From: Ruminococcus sp. JC304
Lineage (GTDB): Bacteria > Bacillota > Clostridia > Lachnospirales > Lachnospiraceae
Assembly (NCBI GenBank): GCA_000285855.2
Contig: HE978651.1
Coordinates: 236,036-300,035, forward strand
Direction of reading: 5' to 3'
DNA: 64,000 nucleotides
The translations under genes were made by a program, and so were the position numbers. A model generated the notes under the pieces. The model searched no databases. It worked only from the letters and a program-made list of their open reading frames with translations, and was not told the DNA's origin. Below, in pieces: positions 36,968 through 45,975 of this stretch (position 1 is the stretch's first letter; each line of letters opens with the position of its first letter).

Positions 36968-38401
36968 ATGAGAAAAAAAGGAAGCGTTACCGTTTTTCTG
37001 ACATTGATCCTCAGTCTGTTGTTGTCACTGATATGTGCAAGTATTGAGTCAGTACGCATGGCATCAGCCAGAACCCAGATCCTTAATGGTATGGATATTG
37101 GATTATATTCGTTGTTTGGACAATATGATAAAGAGCTGCTGACAGATTATGATCTGTTTGCCCTGGATGGTTCCAGAGGAGGCGGGCAGCTGGATCTGGC
37201 TGCTGTCTGCGATGAACTGGAAGCTTATATGAATCCTGTCTTGAAGCAGAACAGTCAGAAGCTTACGCTATGTCAAAGCGGATTGACAGGATATCGGTTA
37301 CTGACAGATCAGAACGGAGAAGCATTTTATCAGCAAATTGTAGGGTATATGCAGGAAACACTGGGAAGTCAGGGGATACAGCTCCTTCTTGGCAGAATGT
37401 CAGAAAGACAGGAAAAAACAGCTCAGGCAGATCAGTCTGCAAATCAAGCACAATCAAAAGGGTCTATTGATCGATATGATTCAGAGATGAATCAGGCATC
37501 TGAAAAAAGTCAGCAGGCGGCTGAAGAAGCGCAGGTTGTTCCACAGGCTCCACCTGCAAAAAATCCCATCACTATTATGAAAAGAATTATGAAAAGGGGA
37601 GTCCTGGAATTAGTACTGCCAGGTGGAAATGGGCTGTCAACAAAGGAGATTGAGAAAGGAACTCTTGTTTCCGGGCGAGGTTTGCAGCAGGGTATGGAGA
37701 TGCCGGATGGAATGACGGTTGAAAACAGTTATACTTCAGAAGTCCTTTTTCAGCAGTATCTTATGGAGCATTTGGGAAGCTATGCAGAGCCTTCTTCGGC
37801 CGGACTGGCATATCAGATGGAATATGTTTTCGGAGGAAAAAATAGTGACGAGGACAATCTGAAAGCAGTAGCATCTAAATTATTATTTATCCGGGAGGGA
37901 GTGAATTTTGCATGTTTAATGGCAGATAATGTGAAAAGGTCAGAAGCTCAGGCGCTGGCAACAGCCATTGCGTCAGGATTTCTGGTTCCGCCGGCAGCTG
38001 TAATTATTGAGGCAGCCCTGATTTTATGCTGGGCCTTTGCAGAAAGTGTGCTGGATGTCAGGGAATTGTTTGCAGGGGGAAGGATTCCGCTGGTAAAATC
38101 CTCTGCAGACTGGCAGATTTCATTGGGAAATCTTCCTGATCTTATGGAAGGACTGGATTCTATGCGAAGAAATGACGAAAAGGGAATGTCTTATAAAGAT
38201 TATCTGCAGGTGCTGGTTTTGACAGTATCCAAAGAAAAAAAGGTAATGCGTGCTATGGATATGATCGAGAATACAATCCGGGAGAAAGGTAGAAAGAATT
38301 TCTGTATGGATTCCTGCATTGTGGCACTGGAAGCATTTGCTGATGTGAAAGCAAATAAAAAGAAAGATTTTCAGGTGATACGTCAATATTGTTATGAATA
38401 G
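36968..38401 (+). CDS. Tad-locus pseudopilin-like protein, DUF5702 type
   Basis: 477 residues. Starts MRKKGSVTVFLTLILSLLLSLI, a class III leader-like basic segment and helix, then a large extracytoplasmic part with a Gln/Ser/Ala-rich low-complexity stretch (residues 150-200) and a hydrophobic helix pair near residues 325-365 (ALATAIASGFLVPPAAVIIEAALILCWAFAES). I recognise it as the DUF5702/TadG-like protein common in Lachnospiraceae Tad loci. Role unknown; perhaps pilus tip or base. Confidence 0.75.
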   Translation: MRKKGSVTVFLTLILSLLLSLICASIESVRMASARTQILNGMDIGLYSLFGQYDKELLTDYDLFALDGSRGGGQLDLAAVCDELEAYMNPVLKQNSQKLTLCQSGLTGYRLLTDQNGEAFYQQIVGYMQETLGSQGIQLLLGRMSERQEKTAQADQSANQAQSKGSIDRYDSEMNQASEKSQQAAEEAQVVPQAPPAKNPITIMKRIMKRGVLELVLPGGNGLSTKEIEKGTLVSGRGLQQGMEMPDGMTVENSYTSEVLFQQYLMEHLGSYAEPSSAGLAYQMEYVFGGKNSDEDNLKAVASKLLFIREGVNFACLMADNVKRSEAQALATAIASGFLVPPAAVIIEAALILCWAFAESVLDVRELFAGGRIPLVKSSADWQISLGNLPDLMEGLDSMRRNDEKGMSYKDYLQVLVLTVSKEKKVMRAMDMIENTIREKGRKNFCMDSCIVALEAFADVKANKKKDFQVIRQYCYE

Positions 38402-39233
38402 TGAAAAGAGGTGCAAAAAGGTGCTTTTACAGAAAGAAAAGAAGAAAAGAAGAAATAAACTAAGTATAAGAAATGTTCTGAAAAAGGAAATAATCTATGA
38501 AAGGAGAAACCGCTCTCTAAGTTTTCGTACAAATCTGTTCTTTTTCCCCCCGAAAAAAAGATGTGAGCTTTCTGTAAAGGCATCTTTTTGCATCTCTGGC
38601 TGGCGGAGAGCCAGTCTGGCAGTTGAGACTGCATTTGTATTACCGCTGTTTTTTATGGGAATATTGACCATGATCTGCTTTATGGATATCTATAAGGTGC
38701 AGACGGAGCATCTTAGTCAGTTATGTACAAAGGCGAAACAGGCTGGAATGTATGCATACCTTACAGGAGAAAGTGGTGCAGAGGATATTACTCTGCCGGA
38801 TATTTACAGCTATGAGCCCTTTGGCGGTCTGGTTCCCCTGCCGAAAGTTGTAATTTACAATCATGTAAAAGTGCATGCCTGGACAGGAAGAATTTTTGAA
38901 GGGGACAGTGGAAATGAAAGTACACCGGAAAAAATGGTTTATATTACAGAATCCGGGAGTGTATATCATAAGGATCCCGGGTGTAGTTATCTGAATGTTT
39001 CGTTAAAACAGATTCCCGGTACTTCTGTTTTGGCTGCAAATAATCAGTATGGAGAACACTATACTGCCTGTGAGACCTGCAGTAGAAATCAAAAGCCTGC
39101 AGGTGTGGTCTTTGTTACAGAGCAGGGAAACCGTTATCATAACCTGGAGACCTGCAGTGGCTTAAAGCGTACAGTCCGGATGGTGAAGGAAACGGAAACT
39201 TCAGGGATGAAATGCTGCAGCAGATGCGGCTGA
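38394..39233 (+). CDS. TadE/F-like pseudopilin with two Cys/His knuckle repeats
   Basis: 279 residues as drawn; start uncertain. ATG 38394 has no ribosome site, while GTG 38421 has AGAGG 9 bases upstream. After a very basic region comes the pilin-like helix SLAVETAFVLPLFFMGIL (from about residue 74). The exported part ends in two copies of a motif: VYHKDPGCSYL...YTACETC, and RYHNLETCSGL...KCCSRC, i.e. H-x4-C-x2-L plus C-x2-C. They resemble small zinc-binding knuckles, unusual on a pseudopilin. Overlaps the previous gene by 8 bp. Confidence 0.75.
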   Translation: MNSEKRCKKVLLQKEKKKRRNKLSIRNVLKKEIIYERRNRSLSFRTNLFFFPPKKRCELSVKASFCISGWRRASLAVETAFVLPLFFMGILTMICFMDIYKVQTEHLSQLCTKAKQAGMYAYLTGESGAEDITLPDIYSYEPFGGLVPLPKVVIYNHVKVHAWTGRIFEGDSGNESTPEKMVYITESGSVYHKDPGCSYLNVSLKQIPGTSVLAANNQYGEHYTACETCSRNQKPAGVVFVTEQGNRYHNLETCSGLKRTVRMVKETETSGMKCCSRCG

Positions 39234-39319
39234 AACTAACAGACTGCAGAGACAGAGTTGAGAAGACGTAAGTTATATCTGAGAGAATAGTTATAAATGA
39301 TGGGAGATGGGGCGGAATT

Positions 39320-39736
39320 ATGAGAGAGTTTTGCGTGCTGGTCTTTTTGGGCCTGAATTCCTGGATGGATATTAAAAGAAGAGAAATATCACTGGTACTG
39401 GCTACTATGCTGGCGGCAACAGGAATGATCTGGACTGTATACAGGGGAACCGTTTCTATAGAACGGCTTCTGCCCATAATGACAGGTGTTTCTTTTCTTG
39501 GAATAAGTGTTATCACCAGAGGGGCTATGGGAATGGGAGACGGATGGATCTTGCTTGCTCTGGGCACAGTCCTGATGCCTGAAGAATTTTTTTCCATGCT
39601 GTTTGCAGCTATGCTGATCAGCGCGGCATGGGCAGGCATTCTGTTATGGTTGTTTCGTAAAAAAGGAAATACAGAAATTCCATTTGTACCCTTTCTGATG
39701 CTGGGATATCTGGGAAAATTGTTTTTGTGGAGGTAG
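39320..39736 (+). CDS. Prepilin peptidase, A24 family, second copy
   Basis: 138 residues, hydrophobic. Catalytic aspartates in SWMDIKRREI and GMGDGWI. Shorter than the copy at 32189 and different in sequence, so the locus has two processing peptidases, possibly one for the Flp pilin and one for the TadE-type subunits. Start ATG 39320. Confidence 0.82.
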   Translation: MREFCVLVFLGLNSWMDIKRREISLVLATMLAATGMIWTVYRGTVSIERLLPIMTGVSFLGISVITRGAMGMGDGWILLALGTVLMPEEFFSMLFAAMLISAAWAGILLWLFRKKGNTEIPFVPFLMLGYLGKLFLWR

Positions 39737-39740
39737 GAAT

Positions 39741-40175
39741 ATGGTGGAAAAGATAAAAAAGGGAAGTTTTACAGTGGAAGCTGCATGCGTTATGCCCTTA
39801 ATTCTGCTGGTACTTTTTGGCACGATTTATCTGAGTTTTTTTGTCCATAATAGAGCATGGCTTACAGCGGCTGCCTATGAGTCTGCATTGAGCGGGAGCA
39901 TGGAAGGAAATAAGAAAAACGGACAGGTATATGAGACTGCCAGAATGTGTAGCGAGAAATTGGGAAGTACCGGATTTTTCGGAGCGGAAGACCTGACAAC
40001 TCAGACCAATGTGGGAAAGGAAGTACAGGTTACTTATGATCTGGATACAATATCTGTTTATGGAGGGCTGAACTGGCATATGAGAACAGAGGGCAAAGCC
40101 AAAATCATAGATCCTGTAAGTCATATCCGCAAGATCAGAGCTGCAAAAGCAGTGTTTGAAGGAACGGGGGAGTAG
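39741..40175 (+). CDS. TadE-like pseudopilin
   Basis: 144 residues. KKGSFTVEAACVMPLILLVLFGTIYLSFF is a classic TadE leader (Glu in the VEAA position) followed by a membrane helix; the rest is exported. Minor pilin. Starts 4 bases after the peptidase stop. Confidence 0.85.
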   Translation: MVEKIKKGSFTVEAACVMPLILLVLFGTIYLSFFVHNRAWLTAAAYESALSGSMEGNKKNGQVYETARMCSEKLGSTGFFGAEDLTTQTNVGKEVQVTYDLDTISVYGGLNWHMRTEGKAKIIDPVSHIRKIRAAKAVFEGTGE

Positions 40176-40176
40176 G

Positions 40177-41538
40177 GTGAAAGCAGAATATAAAAGAGAT
40201 ATGAATCATAACTATCTGATTCTATATGGCGAGAAAGATATTAATACGGATTCTTATCAGGTTCGTATGCTGGTAGGAAATATTATACCTTCTCTTCTGA
40301 AATGCAGGATTCAGGGTGTGGATGGAAAATTTATGATGTATTTTGATATCACCTCAAAACAGGCGGTCAGCACCTTATATGAAGAGAAAAAACTGGGAAA
40401 TGAAGATCTTCGGATGATTTTTGGAGGATTTGTCAGAGTTATGGAGGAAGCAGCAGAATACCTTATCAATCCTGCACAGCTGGTTCTGAAGCCACAGTAT
40501 ATTTTTGCAGACTGTGAGAAAAAAGAGCTTTTTTTCTGTCTGATGCCGGGATACGACAAAGATATTAAGGAACAGTTTCAGCTGTTGACGGAGTATATAC
40601 TGCCGAAGATTGACCATGAAGACAGTGAGGCGGTGATCCTTGGGTATGGTGTTTACAGAAGAACTATGGAAAACAGCTTTCATTTGGAGCACATTAAAGA
40701 AGAATTATATCGTAAACAGAATAATAAAGAAGAAATAAAGACAGAAACAGAAAAGGATTCCCGGGAAATATCTGTACAGGAAACCGGGGAAGAAAGCCTT
40801 ATGCAGTCATCTGGAATGTCGGAAAATTTCTGGCGGGAAGAGAAGACAGAAAAAACAGACAGCCATAAATTATTTGGAAAAAAAGTGGCAGTATTTGTTT
40901 TGATATTGCTGGCCTTGGCAGGTGTTACCATGGCGATTTCCGGAGGATATCTTCCTCATAAGGATATAAGCGTTCTTTTGGGTGTTGTACTGGCAGGAAT
41001 GGGTGGGATTATGTTGGCTGTACTGATCATCCGAAAGGCAAAAGATGTTTATAAACAACCACAGAGGGAGAGCAGGGAAAAGCCGCAGTTATCGGAAAAG
41101 TTTGTCCGGCCGCCGGTAAACGAAATACTGCAGGAGGGTTCAGATGATTCCATAAAAACGATGATGGAGAAAAAAAGTCTACACAGGGAAAGGGAGGAGG
41201 ATTTTGGCGAGACGGTGGTACTTTCTGCAGGAGTTGTTTCGGGACCGGCAAGTCTGGTGAGCAGAGAACCTGGGGAACTGGCTCCTATTTATCTGCAGGA
41301 GGAACTGACAGTGATAGGAAAACTGGAAAACGCCTGTGATGCAGTGATCGATCTGCCTACAGTAAGCCGGATTCATGCCAAAATAAGGAAAAGAGAGGAA
41401 GAATATTATTTATCTGACATGAACTCCAGAAACGGGACGATTGTGAACGGAAGACTTCTGCTCCCTGAGGAAGAATATCGTCTGCAGGAAGAGGATGAGG
41501 TAGATTTTGCCCAGGCAAGATATATATTTTTGAAATAA
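40177..41538 (+). CDS. DUF6382-type protein with C-terminal FHA domain
   Basis: 453 residues from GTG 40177 (GGGGGAG at 40165-40171). N-terminal ~190 residues form a conserved domain I recall as DUF6382. Then an acidic/Lys-rich linker, two membrane spans (VAVFVLILLALAGVTMAI, VLLGVVLAGMGGIMLAVLII), and an FHA domain at about 355-453: IGKLENACDAVIDLPTVSRIHAKI and SRNGTIVNGR. FHA domains bind phosphothreonine, so the pilus may be under Ser/Thr-kinase control, though no kinase is encoded here. Confidence 0.8.
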   Translation: MKAEYKRDMNHNYLILYGEKDINTDSYQVRMLVGNIIPSLLKCRIQGVDGKFMMYFDITSKQAVSTLYEEKKLGNEDLRMIFGGFVRVMEEAAEYLINPAQLVLKPQYIFADCEKKELFFCLMPGYDKDIKEQFQLLTEYILPKIDHEDSEAVILGYGVYRRTMENSFHLEHIKEELYRKQNNKEEIKTETEKDSREISVQETGEESLMQSSGMSENFWREEKTEKTDSHKLFGKKVAVFVLILLALAGVTMAISGGYLPHKDISVLLGVVLAGMGGIMLAVLIIRKAKDVYKQPQRESREKPQLSEKFVRPPVNEILQEGSDDSIKTMMEKKSLHREREEDFGETVVLSAGVVSGPASLVSREPGELAPIYLQEELTVIGKLENACDAVIDLPTVSRIHAKIRKREEEYYLSDMNSRNGTIVNGRLLLPEEEYRLQEEDEVDFAQARYIFLK

Positions 41539-41667
41539 GATTGAAAAATCAGGATTTTTTGATACAATTTATATGATGAGGGAAGGGATGTAAGGTATCT
41601 GCTCCCTGATCTGATATTTATGAATTGCTGTGACAGCAGGATAAAACAGGATGAAAAGAGGTCTGGT

Positions 41668-42276
41668 GTGGAAGAATTAAAAAAAGAACCGGTGACAGTA
41701 TTTCTGATCCTTGTTAATGTACTGGTTTTTCTGGTTGTAGAATTTACCGGTGGAACAGAAAACACCGGACATATGCTTCAGTGTGGGGCTGCGTATACGC
41801 CTGCAGTGATCAATGGAGAGTTCTACAGATTGTTTACCAGTATGTTTCTTCATTTTGGTCCGAGGCATCTGGGGAATAATATGCTGGTATTATTTGTACT
41901 GGGTGGGCGTATGGAGCGTACAGCCGGTCGGATTAAATATCTGTTGATCTATCTTCTGGGTGGAATCGGAGGGAATATCCTTAGTATGTTTCTGGAAATG
42001 GGTACCGGAGAGTTTGGTGTTTCGGCAGGAGCTTCCGGCGCTGTTTTTGCAGTGATGGGAGCCATGGTCTATGCGGTGATCCGGGGCAGAGGAAGGCTGG
42101 AGGATCTTTCCCTCAGGCAGATCCTTATTATGACTGGATTCTCTCTTTACTTTGGATTTGCCAGTGAGGGAGTGGATAATGCGGCTCATGTGGGTGGTAT
42201 GATCTGTGGATTTCTCTTATGCATGCTTTTGTATCATCCGGGAAAAAGTCTTCGGAATAGTGAGGATTTATTTTAG
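41668..42276 (+). CDS. Rhomboid-family intramembrane serine protease
   Basis: 202 residues from GTG 41668 (AAAAGAGG 6 bases before); an ATG at 41620 gives 218. Six spans with the catalytic Ser in SAGASGAVFA, the catalytic His in NAAHVGGMICG, and the HFGPRHLGNNM loop of helix 2. It cleaves membrane-spanning segments. It follows the Tad cluster closely and could act on a pilus component, but that is only inference from position. Confidence 0.88.
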   Translation: MEELKKEPVTVFLILVNVLVFLVVEFTGGTENTGHMLQCGAAYTPAVINGEFYRLFTSMFLHFGPRHLGNNMLVLFVLGGRMERTAGRIKYLLIYLLGGIGGNILSMFLEMGTGEFGVSAGASGAVFAVMGAMVYAVIRGRGRLEDLSLRQILIMTGFSLYFGFASEGVDNAAHVGGMICGFLLCMLLYHPGKSLRNSEDLF

Positions 42277-42948
42277 GAAAATCCTAAAGACAGAGCCCTG
42301 GCCTGGGGCGCTGTCTACGGTCAGACTTCCGTGATGTGCAGTGATGATTTCCTTTGTTACTGCCAGGCCGAGACCAGTGCCGGATGGCTTGTAGGTGACA
42401 AAGGGTGTAAAGATTTTCTGTATCTGTTCCCTGGTCATCCCGCATCCGTTATCTGCCACAGAGATACAGATACAATCATCAGCTTTTGTCAGGCGGACAG
42501 TAATTCTGCCCCTTGGTGCTGCTATGGCTTCGCAGGCATTCCGGAAGAGATTCAGCAGAGCCTGACGCATTTTTATACGATCAATCAGTACAGGGGAGGA
42601 GATGGGTTCCAGATGAGTTTCCAGAGTGATACCCAGATAATCCAGTGTATGTTTTTCACAGGCGATGATTGTACTGAGGAATTCTGTGATATTTACCGGG
42701 GTAAGGGAGACCGTTCCTGAATGACTGAAATCTGACAGCTCATTTAATAGCTCTTTTATGTAATCCAGATTGTCCATGAGATCATCCCATTGTTCAAACC
42801 GGCATACTTCCGGATGGGAAGAGGCCATGAGCTGAAGTTCACTGCTTATGAGGGCTATGGGATTACGGATTTCATGTCCAAGCCTGGAAAGTGTGAACTG
42901 AAAATTCTGTTTTAATTTTGCTGACTCTTGTATAGTTTCTGTCTGCAT
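42268..42948 (-). CDS. Soluble histidine kinase without sensor domain
   Basis: 226 residues. HisKA with phospho-acceptor His25 in GHEIRNP, then HATPase_c with NLFRNACEAI (N box), VADNGCGM (G1), and GTGLGLAV (G2). No membrane span, PAS or other input domain, and no response regulator beside it: an orphan, like some clostridial sporulation-phosphorelay kinases. Its 3' end overlaps the rhomboid gene by 9 bp on the other strand. Confidence 0.88.
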   Translation of the reverse strand: MQTETIQESAKLKQNFQFTLSRLGHEIRNPIALISSELQLMASSHPEVCRFEQWDDLMDNLDYIKELLNELSDFSHSGTVSLTPVNITEFLSTIIACEKHTLDYLGITLETHLEPISSPVLIDRIKMRQALLNLFRNACEAIAAPRGRITVRLTKADDCICISVADNGCGMTREQIQKIFTPFVTYKPSGTGLGLAVTKEIITAHHGSLTVDSAPGQGSVFRIFLK

Positions 42949-43061
42949 ATATGATCACCTCAGAAAAAAGTGTATCATTGCAGACCAAAGCTTCGCAATC
43001 TGTTTCGCAGTGGAAAATTCGTACAAAATCGACACAGAAAAATAGAAAGAAGGAATTAAAA

Positions 43062-43475
43062 ATGGATAATTGTATTTTCTGTAAAATCGCCGGTGGAGAA
43101 ATTCCGGCAGCAACTCTTTATGAGGATGAGAATTTCAGAGTGATTCTGGATCTGGGCCCTGCAAGCAAGGGACATGCACTGATCCTGCCAAAGGCTCATG
43201 CCGCAAATATTTATGAGATTTCAGACGAACTGGCAGCAAAAGCAATGATCCTGGCAAAAAAAATGGCACGTGTCATGACTGATGCATTACATTGTGATGG
43301 CTTTAATATTGTGCAGAATAATGGAGAATGTGCAGGACAGACAGTGTTCCATTTTCATATGCATCTGATTCCGAGATATAATGGAGATTCTGTAGGAATT
43401 ACATGGACACCGGGAACTCTTACTGATGAGGTAAAAGAGGAAATTATGGAGAAGGTAAAGGCACAGTTTAATTGA
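43062..43475 (+). CDS. HIT-family nucleotide hydrolase
   Basis: 137 residues from ATG 43062 (AAGAAGGA upstream). HINT/Hit type with N-terminal zinc-like CIFCKIAGG and the histidine triad HFHMHLIPR. Hydrolyses nucleoside phosphoramidates or dinucleotide polyphosphates. The ORF is open back to 42951 but that part has no ribosome site. Confidence 0.92.
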   Translation: MDNCIFCKIAGGEIPAATLYEDENFRVILDLGPASKGHALILPKAHAANIYEISDELAAKAMILAKKMARVMTDALHCDGFNIVQNNGECAGQTVFHFHMHLIPRYNGDSVGITWTPGTLTDEVKEEIMEKVKAQFN

Positions 43476-43476
43476 T

Positions 43477-43992
43477 ATGGATGACGCGGAATTTTGGGAA
43501 TTTTATGCCAGATACCGTGGTATTGCATTGCGTGCGGCGAAGACAATCTTGAAAAACGAAGCTGAGGCAGAGGATGTCTGTCAGGATATATTTGAAACCT
43601 TATACCACATGGAGCAAGATAAAGTTAACAGGCAAACCATGGGTGCGATGATCAGGGAAATGTCTGTAAACAGAGCTAAGGATTATTGTAAAAAAGCATA
43701 CAGGCAGCATGAGTATGCCAGTTCTGAGCTGCTGGAAAATAACGAAGCGATATCAGGCTGTGATAATGTGGAAGAGAGCATAGAGGCTTTAAGTACAAAA
43801 GACGGTTTACATTTTATCTTCCGGAAGCTTCGAAAGAAAAATAAGCGAAATTATGAAATATATGTAAGGGTGAAAATCTATCATATTCCATCACGCATCG
43901 TCGCAGAGCAGTTTCACACTACTGAAAATAATGTGAATAATATTGTTCTGCGAACGAAGCGATGGCTGTTAAAAGAATATCAGAAGCTATAG
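43477..43992 (+). CDS. Sigma-70-family (ECF-like) sigma factor, orphan
   Basis: 171 residues. Region 2-like segment YRGIALRAAKTILKNEAEAEDVCQDIFETLYH and a C-terminal HTH SRIVAEQFHTTENNVNNIVLRTKRWL. No anti-sigma gene is adjacent on the same strand, though the single-span protein at 45201 across murG has an anti-sigma-like layout. Starts one base after the HIT stop, with no clear ribosome site, so it may be translationally coupled. Confidence 0.8.
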   Translation: MDDAEFWEFYARYRGIALRAAKTILKNEAEAEDVCQDIFETLYHMEQDKVNRQTMGAMIREMSVNRAKDYCKKAYRQHEYASSELLENNEAISGCDNVEESIEALSTKDGLHFIFRKLRKKNKRNYEIYVRVKIYHIPSRIVAEQFHTTENNVNNIVLRTKRWLLKEYQKL

Positions 43993-44012
43993 TATTGCTG
44001 TGAACTGCAGTC

Positions 44013-45074
44013 TTATGATAATTCCTGGATCAGGTTAGTGATTTTTTCAATAGAATCAATGGTGTTGCTGCCGGACATTGCATCAATATAAGACTGGCGG
44101 TTATGGTAAAGTTCTCTGATTGCGTTGAGAAGAGATTTTTCTGTAATTTCTTCTTCTTCCAGAACCATGCTGAAGCCCTGACGCTGGAAAGAACGGGCAT
44201 TGAGGATCTGGTCTCCGCGGCTTGCCTTTGCAGAGAGTGGAATCAGAAGGTTAGGTTTATTCAGGGCTTTGATCTCACAGATGGCATTGGCTCCGGCACG
44301 GGAGATGACAACATCGGCCAGAGCAAACAGATCAGCCAGTTCCTGCCTGATATATTCATATTGTACATAACCTTCTGTATTGACAAGACTTTCGTCCAGT
44401 TTGCTCTTGCCACACAAATGGATTACCTGGAAGTCCTTTAAAAGTTCAGGAAGGATCAGACGGATATTCTGGTTAACGGATGCTGCACCCAGACTGCCGC
44501 CGATAACCATCAGAACTGGTTTATCGGAACTGAAACCGCAGAATTTTCGTCCGGCTTCTTTGTCACCGTTTAACAGTTCTGCGCGGATAGGAGTACCTGT
44601 GAGGACTGCCTTGTCAGCAGGGAGACTTTGCACGGTTTCAGGGAAGTTACAGCATACTTTTGCGGCAGAAGGAATGCATATTTTATTTGCCAGTCCGGGT
44701 GTCATGTCTGATTCGTGGATAATGGCCGGAATATGGCATTTGCGGGCTGCAATTACAACCGGTACGGTTACAAATCCTCCCTTGGAAAAAACCACATCCG
44801 GTTTTAACTGTTTTAATAATTTTTTGACCTCACCAAATCCTTTTATAACGCGGAAGGGATCAGTAAAATTTTTAACATCAAAGTAACGTCTTAATTTGCC
44901 GGAAGAGATTCCGTAATAGGGAATGTGCATGTCTTCAATCAGCTTTTTCTCGATACCTTCATAGGAACCGATATAGGAAATTTCATATCCCAGTTCTTTC
45001 AGTCGTGGAATGAGTGCAATATTTGGAGTAACATGTCCGGCAGTGCCACCGCCGGTGAGTACGATATGTTTCAT
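44013..45074 (-). CDS. murG: UDP-GlcNAc:lipid I N-acetylglucosaminyltransferase
   Basis: 353 residues from ATG 45074, with AGGAGG 6-7 bases before it. GT28 fold: [11 protein letters not shown] loop, [26 protein letters not shown] and the donor-site [10 protein letters not shown]. Makes lipid II on the inner membrane face for peptidoglycan. It stands alone rather than in a division cluster. Confidence 0.95.
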   Translation of the reverse strand: MKHIVLTGGGTAGHVTPNIALIPRLKELGYEISYIGSYEGIEKKLIEDMHIPYYGISSGKLRRYFDVKNFTDPFRVIKGFGEVKKLLKQLKPDVVFSKGGFVTVPVVIAARKCHIPAIIHESDMTPGLANKICIPSAAKVCCNFPETVQSLPADKAVLTGTPIRAELLNGDKEAGRKFCGFSSDKPVLMVIGGSLGAASVNQNIRLILPELLKDFQVIHLCGKSKLDESLVNTEGYVQYEYIRQELADLFALADVVISRAGANAICEIKALNKPNLLIPLSAKASRGDQILNARSFQRQGFSMVLEEEEITEKSLLNAIRELYHNRQSYIDAMSGSNTIDSIEKITNLIQELS

Positions 45075-45200
45075 AAAAAGCCTCCTGATAATTTCTGAAT
45101 ACAATAGTCAGCCTGAAGGCAGGCTGTATCTCTCTTACTAATATGAACCTATGGGGAGAAAATGTCAAGAAAAAGCACAGAAGGGATAAGGGAGTATAAA

Positions 45201-45602
45201 ATGAGAAAAAAAATAAGTGATGAAGAAGCAGACAAACTGTTGGAAGAGCAATATATCCGGGAAGCGAAAGAGATGGAAGCAGGATTATTACGGTCTGCTG
45301 GTATAGACCCTGAGGAGGAATCAGAACCGGAAGCTGAGGAGAAAATCAAGGCCGGATATGATCACCTGATGGCAAGCCTGAAGAGAAAAGGTCAGTACAG
45401 AGAAAGATATTCTGAAGATGCGATCATAAATTTTGAAGATTGGAACAGGAAAATGGAAGCCCTGCGTTTGGAGACAGAAAAACGAAAAAGAACCCATTTG
45501 CTGGTAAAAAGAGGTGGGGTTCTGGCAGCAGGGTTTATGATGGCTTTTCTTACAGGAATGACTTTACTGGCAAATATAAAAAATTTTTTTACGATTGTGT
45601 GA
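45201..45602 (+). CDS. Single-span membrane protein, possibly anti-sigma-like
   Basis: 133 residues from ATG 45201 (AAGGGAG upstream); ATG 45162 has no ribosome site. Long acidic/basic helical N-terminus (ISDEEADKLLEEQYIREAKEME, YDHLMASLKRKGQY) and one membrane span near the C-terminus (GVLAAGFMMAFLTGMTLLA). The layout of a cytoplasmic helical domain plus one anchor resembles anti-sigma factors; the orphan sigma at 43477 would be a candidate partner. No zinc motif. Low certainty on function. Confidence 0.65.
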   Translation: MRKKISDEEADKLLEEQYIREAKEMEAGLLRSAGIDPEEESEPEAEEKIKAGYDHLMASLKRKGQYRERYSEDAIINFEDWNRKMEALRLETEKRKRTHLLVKRGGVLAAGFMMAFLTGMTLLANIKNFFTIV

Positions 45603-45689
45603 TATTTAGGTGGTTTTATTCGTATAATATATGTAGTGGCATTTTACAGTGGTAAAATTCCGGCTTGTTTTTATGAAAAACTTTGTTTT

Positions 45690-45881
45690 ATGCGGAAACG
45701 TCACTTAGAGAAAACGTTCGCAGGCAGAATGAAATCAATGGCCGGATATCTGCAAAAATCTATTACCGTTCTGTCCCAAAGTGTCTGCTGCGTGAGAATT
45801 TATTAAAATACCAGCAATGTTTTATAAAAATCCGCGGCAGACATAGAAAATCGGGAACTGATATTTTCAGTTCCCATTTTT
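45690..45881 (+). ncRNA. Candidate noncoding RNA between the 45201 gene and the beta-CASP nuclease
   Basis: The 373-bp gap 45603-45975 has no convincing gene. It holds a TATAAT (45624-45629), a short hairpin ATTTTAC/GTAAAAT (45642-45648, 45653-45659), then about 190 nt ending in a strong terminator, GGGAACTGA (45853-45861) with TCAGTTCCC (45867-45875) plus T6. Inside, GTCTGCTGCG (45791-45800) pairs with CGCGGCAGAC (45832-45841), and GCGGAAACGT with ACGTTCGC. It looks transcribed and folded but matches no RNA class I know. A 68-codon ORF over it lacks a ribosome site. Confidence 0.4.
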
Positions 45882-45975
45882 TATGTTAGAAATATTCAGA
45901 AAAAAACTGTTAATCATTTTTGTTGTAGTGTATAATATATACAATAAGGAAGAGAAGTCCGAAAGGAGGTTTTTT

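Noticed and set aside
45690-45881. 6S RNA, RNase P RNA or tmRNA
   Set aside because: No conserved core of these RNAs is present; kept only as an unclassified candidate.
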